DNA from: Ceratorhiza oryzae-sativae | Lineage: Eukaryota; Basidiomycota; Agaricomycetes; Cantharellales; Ceratobasidiaceae | Assembly: GCA_030998015.1 (NCBI GenBank) | Contig: JARWMV010000001.1 | Coordinates: 310,001 to 374,000 of the forward strand | Direction: 5' to 3' | Length of the DNA: 64,000 nucleotides | Shown here: positions 48,231-56,380 of the stretch, piece after piece | How positions within the stretch are numbered: position 1 is the stretch's first letter | How the letters are laid out: every line of letters begins with the position of its first letter | Program-made: the position numbers and the translations under genes | The notes under the pieces: generated by a model | What the model was told of the DNA's origin: nothing | Databases searched by the model: none | The model's input: the letters and a program-made list of their open reading frames with translations, nothing else

Positions 48231-48646
48231 GCAGTGAGGTGCCAAGGATATGAGTTATCAGAGGTGCACTTGTACTTAAGAGTACTGGGCAGGAACTGTT
48301 ATGGCTTGGTGACCACACAGGTAGAGGGGATGACAGGACAAGAGGTCAAGTTCTGAGGCTTAAGGCTCTCAGACTCTCCATTATATATTCAGCTAGCTAC
48401 TGTGTACAAGTTCCCATACAGCACAGAGGTGAGGTACAACTGTGAGAGAGTAACTGAGATGAGACAAATACAGTGTTAGAGTGAGCTGAGATGAAAATAC
48501 TCAAAATAAGCACCATGGCACTATTACATAATGTGGCAACACATATATTGTAAAAAATAGAATAAACTCAACTTAGAGAAAAATATAAAAGATGAAAAAT
48601 GAAAATAAAATATAATAAATGGTGGTCATGACATTGGGTCATGACA

Positions 48647-50541
48647 ATTTCCACCTTGGTAGAGAAATTGAGAGGAGCACATGTATTCACAACTCTGGAT
48701 CTTAAATCTGGCTATAATCTGGTCAGAATTAAAGAAGGAGATGAATGGAAAACCGTGTTTAAAATGAAATACGGTCTATTTGAATACTTGGTCATGCCTT
48801 TTGGTCTTTGTAATGCTCCAGCTGCATTCCAAAACTTCATGAATGAGATCTTCAGGGATCTACTAGATGTGTCAGTTATAGTATATCTTGATGATATACT
48901 TATATTTTCCAAAAACCCTGAGGATCACATGAAGCACATTCAGGAGGTGCTATCCCAACATAGGAAACACCAGCTATATTGCAACCTGGAAAAATGTGCC
49001 TTCAATGCTTCTGAAGTGGAGTACCTAGTTGTAATTGCCAATGGCAAAGGGGTCAAAACGGACCCAAAAAAGGTCACAGAAGCAGTTAATTGGGAAACAC
49101 CACATACTGTAAAGGAAGTGCAGGAAGCACTAGGGTTTTTCAACTACTATTGCCACTTCATAGAGGACTTTGCAGGACAAGCTTGGCCTATGTACCAGCT
49201 TTTGCATAAAGATGTCCCTTGGCAATGGGGTAAGAATGAGGAAGCATCTTTCCAAATTCTGAAAAAACCACTAGTCAAATCTCCTGTCCTAATCCAACCA
49301 GATGTCACAAAGGAATTTATACTGGAATGTGATGCATCAGATTTTGCCACTGGAGCTATTCTTAACCAGTATGGCAAAGATGGCAAATTACACCTGGTAG
49401 CCTTCTATTCTAAAACTCTATCACCAGCCAAACGTAACTATGATATACATGATAAAGAGTTACTGGCTATGATACAAGCATTCAAAGAATGGTGTCACCT
49501 GCTTGAAGGATCTGAAATCCCTGTCTTGGTACTCTCAGACCACAAAAATCTAGAGTTCTTCCTGACAAAAAGGGACTTAAACCAGAGACAAGCAAGGTAG
49601 ATGGGCTTCCTGGCTGACTACAATTACAGAATCAAGTACAGAAAAGGGGCACAAAACAGAAAAGCTGATATACTATCTTGACAAGAGTCACTTCAGAGAG
49701 AGGAAGCTAAAGAGGGGGGTGAAATCCTGCCACTTATCAGCCCTGAGCTTTTCATTTTGGCAATTCTCACTGACCATTCCCTCAATGATCTAATTAGGGA
49801 TGCATTACCAGATGATAAGACTGTATCAAAGATTCTAAAGTCCTTTGAGGAGAACATTCCAGTTTAAGGCTGGCGTCTAGAAGATGACTTGTTGTACTAC
49901 CATGACTGCATATATGTACCAAACAAGTCAGAAATCAGATGAGCAGTCATAGAAAGCCAGCATGACAATCCTGCAGCAGGGCATCCAGGGCATTTCAGGA
50001 TACTAGATCTCCTATCTCAAGATTACTATTGGTCTGGAATGAAAAAATATGTTGTTAATTATATTAAGGCATGCAACTCATGTATCTGGAACAAACATTC
50101 AAATCAAGCCTGTCCTGGTCTCCTACAACCCATAGACTTACCAAATACACCCTGGGAGGAAATCACTTATGACTTGATCACTGGATTACCAATGTCAGAA
50201 GGATACAATGCAATACTCACAGTGGTGGACCAATTATCTATAATGGTACACTTTATCCCCACACACTCAGGAGCCACTGCAGTAGACGTTGCAAATCTAT
50301 TCATAAACTTTGTCTGGAAACTACATGGATTACCCTGAAAAACCATATCTGACCGAGGCCCTAACTTCAATGCCAAATTCCTTTGCCAACTGTACAAACA
50401 CCTAAACATCAAACCACATTATTCTACAGTGTACAGACCACAGGTTGACAGGCAAAGTGAAAGACTAAACCAATTTGTCAAAATATACCTTTGTCACTAC
50501 ATAAATCATAGACAGACAGATTGGGTAGCAGCATTGCCTAC
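48647..50541 (+). pseudogene. family-A pol, part 2: reverse transcriptase, RNase H, integrase core
   Basis: Continues the frame left at 38082: ISTLVEKLRGAHVFTTLDLK, MPFGLCNAPAAFQNFMNE, and an intact RT active site VIVYLDDILIFSKNPEDH. RNase H follows (EFILECDASDFATGAILNQY, HDKELLAMIQAFKEWCHLLE), then the integrase zinc finger (CNSCIWNKHSNQ) and core (ITYDLITGLPMSEGYNAILT). Stops include TAG at the expected Trp in QARWMGF, TGA at the expected Arg in ADILSRQ, and TGA after HGLP (50336-50338). It is cut at 50542 by a solo LTR of its own family. Confidence 0.92.
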
Positions 50542-51059
50542 TGTCATGGCCTAGACAATGATGCAGATTTTATTATGATTTTTGTATATTTTATAAATCT
50601 CTCTTTTTCATATTTTTGGACAAGTCCTGTTTAATTGGATATATGCATAGAATTACTTACATGATCACGTGACCTTGTTGTTGTTTGCATTCTGTTTGTA
50701 CCTTCTGGAATATTCTGTTACATGGCACCATTCTTACATTGTACAATAGTTGTCTTGCACCATATGTGTATTTGATATAGCTCATTGTATGAATATATAA
50801 GGGAGAGTCTGAGAGCCTTAAGCCTCAGAACTTGACCTCCTGTCGTACCCCTTCTACTACCTGTGTGACTCTTAGTCCATAGTCCCTGCCCAGTCCTTTT
50901 AAGGACAAGTGCACATACTTCTACCTCCCTGCATCTCATCGCACCCTCACTGCGCATCCTACCTTAGATGTTGTCAGTAAAGCCTCCGGCATTGCTGCCC
51001 ATAGGCTTGTCATCGCCACTTAGGTGTTTGATGTTACTGTTCAGGTTGTAGCTCTGACA
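50542..51059 (+). mobile_element. family-A solo LTR nested in family-A integrase
   Basis: TGTCATGGCCTAGACAATGA to GTTGTAGCTCTGACA. Flanks CCTAC (50537-50541) and CCTAT (51060-51064) are a 5-bp duplication with one C/T difference. Removing it gives the continuous integrase reading AALPMAEFAYNN. Confidence 0.88.
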
Positions 51060-51740
51060 CCTATGGCGGAATTTGCATATAATAATGGGAAGCACTCAGG
51101 ATCAAACTACTCACTGTTCTTTGCCTGCTATGGTTACAACCCAGATTTCACTGTGGGCAATACCAAAGAAAGCCAGGTACCTGCTGCTGATTGATACCCT
51201 GAACACCTCAAAGAAATCCAAGAAGAGGCCAAGGCTGCTCTAATGATTGCCAACTGAACATACTCCAAATATTATAATCAGAAGCATTGTGAAGCACCCA
51301 AGATCAAAGTTGGATCAAAGGTTTTCTTAGATGGCTCAAATATCAAAACCATACACGCTTCTAAGAAATTGGATAGCAGGCGTTTTGGACCATACAAAGT
51401 ACTGGAACAAATCAGAAAACATACTTTCAAATTGGAATTACCCAAATCCATGAAGGTTCATCCAGTATTCCACACTTTGCTCCTGTTCCCAAAACCAGTA
51501 GATGATTATAACCAGCAACCTATACCTGTTCCACCAGTGGTCACTCCTGATGGCAAAGAAGAATTTGAAGTTGAAGAAATCCTGGACTCTCAAAAAGTTG
51601 GAAGGAGATTGGAGTATTATGTCAAATGGAAAAGCTATGGACCAGAAGAAAACCTATGGTTACCCAAAGCCGAACTCAAGAATGCCCCTGAACAAGTAAA
51701 GGAATTCCACCAACTCCATCCCAATGCACTCAGACCTTGA
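51060..51740 (+). pseudogene. family-A pol, part 3: integrase C-terminus and chromodomain
   Basis: MAEFAYNNGKHSGSNYS, then after two TGA codons (expected Arg in ADRYPE and ANRTYS) a clean stretch RRFGPYKVLEQIRKHTFKLE, KVHPVFHTLLLF and the chromodomain EEFEVEEILDSQKVGRRLEY followed by YVKWKSYGPEENLWLPKAEL. The stop at 51740 is followed by the polypurine tract GGGGGGAAG and the 3' LTR. The chromodomain marks the element as a chromovirus and may direct integration to modified chromatin. Confidence 0.92.
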
Positions 51741-51750
51741 TGGGGGGAAG

Positions 51751-52274
51751 TGTCATGGCCTAGACCATGATGTGGATTTTATTATAATTTTCCTATATTT
51801 TATACATCTCTCTTTCTCATATTTTTGGACAAGTCCCATTTAATCAGATATATGCATAGAATTACTTACATGATCACATGACCTTGTTGTTGTTTATGTT
51901 CTGTTTGTACCTTCTGGAATATTCTGTTATGTGGCACCATTCTTACATTGTACAATAGTTGTCTTGCACCATATGTGTATTCAATATAGCTCATTGTATG
52001 AATATATAAGGGAGAGTCTGAGAGCCTTAAGCCTCAGAACTCAACCTCCTGTCATATCCCCACTACTACCTGTGTGACTTATAGTCCATAGCTCCTGCCC
52101 AGTCCTCTTAAGGACAAGTGCACATACTTCTATATCCACATCTTATTGCACCCCTACTCCTTGTTGCATGTCTTCCCCTTGACATCGTGACTTAGACCTC
52201 TGGCACTGTTGACTATAGGTCTCCCATTGTCCCCTTAGACGTTTGGGTCATCCCTTCTGGTTGTAGCTCTGACA
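51751..52274 (+). repeat. family-A 3' LTR (524 bp)
   Basis: TGTCATGGCC to GTAGCTCTGACA, same length as the 5' LTR. The segment AGAACTCAACCT (52036-52047) is the exact complement of the primer-binding site. Confidence 0.92.
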
Positions 52275-52942
52275 CTCAAAGCAAGCCTGTCCCCCTTTCT
52301 TCTGCCTTCTTGGTCCCTCAATTCCACACACAAGTTGTTGCTCCCAGCTCAAGCACTACTGTCCTGCCTAGCCCAGCCCACCAGATTCCATCTGATCAAC
52401 TCAGCAACACCTCATTCCCCCAACCCAAGGTGATTCAACTGACACAGGCAACCCAGCCAGCCCAGGGAGCAAAACAAGCTGAAGATCTGACAGACACAAA
52501 TACTAGCCCAGTGTCACCCAACTGTAATTCTTGTGAGTCAAAAATGCTGCATGATCAGTGCACAGTCATCACATCCTCTGTTTGCTTGGCCAATTCAAAG
52601 GCTGATTATATCTGCAGCCTTGCACTCCAAATTTGCACAGAGGCCCTGGGTTCTTTAGTGCAACTAGAACGGGAGGAGTGCAAGATGTGCCTACACACAG
52701 CACTGGATATTATTCAATTGCACAAGCCTGCATCAGTAATCTGCATTAGTGCCAAGTCCTGGTTGAAACAAACTTTTTTTTGCAGTCATCCATCAGACGA
52801 TTTCATGAGCTTGGTTAGCAAATGGAAAGCTAAGCTTGATGCAACTCCCACTTGCCTCACTTATGACCCAAGCCTTGAGCAGATGTTCACCACCCCTCCT
52901 CTCCCCTCAGCAGACTTGTTCAACATCAACAATCAGGTGTAA
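52275..52942 (+). pseudogene. unrecognised gene, 3' part (split by the family-A element)
   Basis: The frame that stopped at 34783 (GWAGHT) continues here as QSKPVPLSSAFLVPQFHTQV. A Pro/Gln/Ser-rich stretch leads into a Cys-containing helical region (CNSCESKMLHDQCTVI, ADYICSLALQICTEALGSLV, LEREECKMCLHTALDIIQLH) and ends NINNQV at a TAA (52940-52942). No known domain could be recognised. The frame match across a 17.5-kb insertion supports that the two halves were one exon. Confidence 0.5.
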
Positions 52943-53327
52943 CATGGTGAGTGCTCTGTTACACAGTATCTTGCACTTGAACTAAGCCCATGCCTCCCAT
53001 TACAGTTGCAGCCCCATATCTGGTTGATATGGTGTCCTGTCAAACCTTGTATCTTGTGCGTTGTGTACTTCAATTCTGTGTGTTATGTATTGTATATTGT
53101 CTCTTCCCCTCCAATTTCCATGACATGTGCATGAGCCCCTTGTCCTGTTTTTACATGAATACAATCATTATTTATATCCATTATGGTGTGTACCAGCATG
53201 ATTGCATACAAGGTGGTGGTCGACCCAGCAGTAAAACCAATTGCAAATGGGCAAAGCAGCACCCCAACCAATTAGCCCAATTAGGCAATCTTATTGTTAT
53301 CTACTTCTTGTCTTATCTATTGCCTGG
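52943..53327. other. 3' flank of the split gene, no other feature
   Basis: T-rich, consistent with a 3' untranslated region. Ends at the family-B element. The short frames here have no motif. Confidence 0.4.
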
Positions 53328-53703
53328 TGTCATGAACTGACACGCATATATCCAGTCTATAATATTTTCTTGATTTATTACATTTTATGAGATCATCTTC
53401 AAAACATACTTGCCTTTTATGGTATATCTGTGTCATGTGATTCAGGGGATGTTCTGGGCTGATAACTGAGATGTATTTCAACTCCAATGTGAAATTCTGC
53501 AGTTCTGCAGTTGCTTCTACTGCTTCTATCTCTTATCAGCTGTGACTCACTGTACAGACTTGTTTGTTATGATGTGGCTTGTACCATGTATATAAACCAG
53601 GTCAAGTTCACAGAGGACTCCTCAAGAACTTGACCTCTTGTTGAATACAAGTTCTTTTACTTTCTTACTATTTTCCTTGTTGCCTGACTTGTTGTTGTTG
53701 ACA
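53328..53703 (+). repeat. family-B 5' LTR (376 bp)
   Basis: TGTCATGAACTGACACGC to TTGTTGACA. TATA element TATATAAA at 53589-53596; the predicted transcript start is at about 53622, where TCAAGAACTTGACCT begins (53622-53636). About twenty differences from the 3' LTR are seen by eye, most of them TG against CA. Confidence 0.92.
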
Positions 53704-53705
53704 TC

Positions 53706-53720
53706 AGGTCAAGTTCTTGA
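53706..53720 (+). promoter_or_regulatory. self-complementary primer-binding site (family B)
   Basis: AGGTCAAGTTCTTGA is the perfect 15-base complement of 53622-53636, the predicted 5' end of the transcript, and starts two bases after the LTR. It fits Tf1-type self-priming. Inference from sequence and spacing. Confidence 0.7.
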
Positions 53721-54024
53721 CAATCGTAAGTCTCAGTGTTGTCTGGGATACATCTGGAACACTGTTGGCATCATCTCAAGATAACTCCCCATTGCCTTCC
53801 CCAATCCCACTCCACCTACCCACAGCCACAAGACATTGTTGCCCTATACGTGCCTCTGTGAAACCTTGCATAGCCAGGTCCCTCACATGTCATAACAAGC
53901 TTCAGTTCTCTAATCTCTTCTGTCAACAAGAGGTGGGGTTGCTCATTGCCCTTAAGTAGTTGAGCAACAGAGGTCACCTTCCTATTCCAATAGACTTGGG
54001 AAAGGGTCTATTTTTTCTTTTATC

Positions 54025-54965
54025 TTGTTCTTGCTCAAGTACATCTCTGACAGAATGCACAGCACTCAAGTGGCACAACCTTTTACAGAAGACCAGCACT
54101 GCTGTTTGTGCAGGTGGTTTGGACACCTGTCTATTCACTGCTTCACCCTCAATTTGGTTGAAGATATCCTTGCAGAGGCCAGACACATTGATTTTAACCA
54201 AGTAGTAATTGTCAAAGTCCGCCCCCAGAAAGTCAGACAAGCCCAACAAGCTTTTGTCACTGAGCCAGGTGCCCCTGAGTGCAAAATTTGCCACCGAGCA
54301 AACAGAGCCACCTTCCCTGCACACTGCCCCTACTGTCCTAAAAAGGACAAATTTTTATACTACTACACCATCCCCCACAACCAGCTATAAGCTGGAGAAC
54401 CTTGGCCAACAACTCCTTCATCACCTATTAGATACCATCAAAAACTTCCAAGACAGGTATTGTTATTACTGAAATAAATACAAAGAAACCTGTGAAAAAC
54501 TTCACAAAGCTGAGGCCTGTTGCACATTCCTAACCAAGTGACTGCACAAACATCAGGAGGACTACTTATCCCTCCTCCACAAACACCTTAGACTAGAAGC
54601 CCTAGTCCAAGGAAACACTGCACCCCACAAGTACACCTTCCCTGTCTTCTCAACACCATCAGACCTCCCTCACCCCACCTTTCTAAGTGGCACTAGCTTG
54701 CCAATTCAGGAAGAAGCACCCCTTCCAGCAGCCCAAATCACTCATTCCCAAGGAAACACTCCTTCAGGATCAAACTAAACTAAAGAGGGTGGAGTGCCCA
54801 TATTGTTGTCAAGACACCACAAGTTGGGACTTGGACAATACCTGGTTAAGGTTTGAAGGAATTGGAAACTTTGAAATCTATAGACTTGTGCAGGGAACCC
54901 AAATTTTCTACTATCAAAATAGCTCCCAATTCCCTGTACTTCCTTATCGCCTCCATTGCACTTAA
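54025..54965 (+). pseudogene. family-B pre-gag open region with a zinc knuckle
   Basis: Open stretch 54025-54390 with CCLCRWFGHLSIHC and the Cys cluster CKICHRANRATF / HCPYCPKKD, then a coiled-coil-like stretch in another frame (LENLGQQLLHHLLDTIKNFQ), and 54687-54965 with CPYCCQDTTSWDLDNTW. All parts match the minus-strand copy at 46593-47533. No typical start codon opens the first part. The role is unknown; an accessory nucleic-acid-binding protein is one possibility. Confidence 0.55.
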
Positions 54966-54988
54966 AATTTACATGAACTTCTTCTGAA

Positions 54989-56380
54989 ATGGCGTCACCA
55001 ACCCCTGCCCCAGCTTGGGCAAATATGTCTGATGGAGATAAGGTTGTTTACATGCTTCAATCAATGGATGAACTACAAGAGCAAACCAACGATCTTCAAA
55101 ATGATATTGGAGATGTCGAACATAATAACAAAACCTACACAGATTCACTCAAAGCCAAACTTACCACAAATCAGACAAAAGTAGATGCTGATGTGGCCAG
55201 ACTGGCCACCAATGTCAACAACCTAGTTGGGATGATAGCCATCCTCCAAACCACTATCATGCACATTGAAGCACAAATCAACACCTCTGTGGGCAGCTCA
55301 GGTGCCACTCAAGCACTACCTCCCTCTAGCACAACCCAACCCCCACCAGCAGCACCTGCTCCCTCGAGTGGGTCGACTGCAAAAGTTAAGATGGCTGCCC
55401 CGCAAAAGTTTGATGGCACAAAACATGAAGATGCCATCTCATTCAGAATTGCATGTGCCTAGTACATCAACACAAACATGAGTGGGCATTCAGCAGATCA
55501 AGTGGTTGCCTTTATCACCTCTTATCTTGAAGGGTCTGCAGCTGAATGGGTTAACTCCTATGAAGAATTTGAAATCCTAAACCCTGGAACTGCAATTCCA
55601 TGGCTTCACAATGCCAACCTGTTTTGGCAGGAATTCACCACCCAATATGGGGACTTGAACTGTACTGAGAATAACAGCAACAAATGGCGGAAACTGAAAC
55701 AATCCAAGACAGTCCAAGATTACCTCACTTTATTCAACCTATACTCAACTGGGCTCAACTACAACAATGCAGCTATGTGTGATCAGTTCTACAATGGGTT
55801 GTCATCTGACATAACAGACAGCATGGTAGCCCAAAATTATGACCCCTGCACAAAGACATTTGCCCAGCTCACACAGCAGGCCTTGGAAATCAACTGTCAC
55901 CTTATCTCATTCAGCAGCAAAAGGACATCACATGGGGGTAACAAGTCCAGCAGCAACAATGCCTCATCCAGCAGACCAACAGTTACCTCCCAAGGCAACC
56001 CCCAAAAAGAGAAATTCAAGAGTCGGGAACGGATATACAAGATCAAGGATGGCACGGCAGTCAAGGGTCAAATTGTGGGCATTGGGCCCAACACCAAGGG
56101 GTTCACAGTCCCAACTGTTTGCTATGATGGCAGCAATGCCAATGTACAAGAATCCTTCAAGGACATAAAGAAGGATAATCACCTGCCAGTGGCCCCTAAG
56201 GCAAAGGATCCAGACGCAATGGATCTGGATAGTGCAGGAAAAGGGAAGGGGACAAACACCTGCTATAACTGTGGAGGGCGCAGCCACATTGCTGCCAAAT
56301 GCCCCTCAGCCAAGATGTCAGGATACAAGGCAGTGGTTGAGGATGTAGAAACAACTGATGATGAGTTGGTAAAAGAATGA
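54989..56380 (+). pseudogene. family-B gag, one nonsense codon
   Basis: Same architecture as the intact gag at 45178-46569: MASPTPAPAWANMSDGDKVV, MDELQEQTNDLQNDIGDVEH, capsid, and zinc knuckle CYNCGGRSHIAAKC. A TAG at 55460-55462 replaces the Arg codon that precedes YINTNMSGHSADQ in the intact copy. The stop overlaps the pol start (ATGA at 56377-56380). Confidence 0.92.

Larger units (their letters stand above)
39177..48646 (-). mobile_element. solo LTR-2 (about 543 bp) split by a family-B element
   Basis: The plus-strand ends are TGTCAAGGCC and GGGTCATGACA, with the 5-bp duplication ATTTC at 39172-39176 and 48647-48651. Its own sequence is 39177-39308 plus 48236-48646. It contains the reverse complement of a family-A-like promoter segment (AAGTTCTGAGGCTTAAGGCT near 48350), so it reads on the minus strand and is a distant relative of family A. 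Its insertion point is 10 bp from that of LTR-1. Confidence 0.85.
34784..52274 (+). mobile_element. family-A Ty3/gypsy chromovirus, full length but heavily nested
   Basis: Both LTRs are 524 bp (34784-35307 and 51751-52274). The flanking target sites are CTCCA and CTCAA (one mismatch). The order inside is self-priming site, leader, gag with zinc knuckle, protease, reverse transcriptase, RNase H, integrase, chromodomain and polypurine tract. Five insertions interrupt it directly or through each other: a hAT MITE (36141), solo LTR-1 (38083), solo LTR-2 (39177) containing a whole family-B element, and a family-A solo LTR (50542). With those removed the coding frame is continuous at each site. Many stop codons remain, so it is dead. 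Confidence 0.9.

Noticed and set aside
34784..52274. Giant mobile element or gene cluster
   Set aside because: The 17.5-kb span is explained fully by a standard chromovirus plus nested insertions with identifiable duplications.
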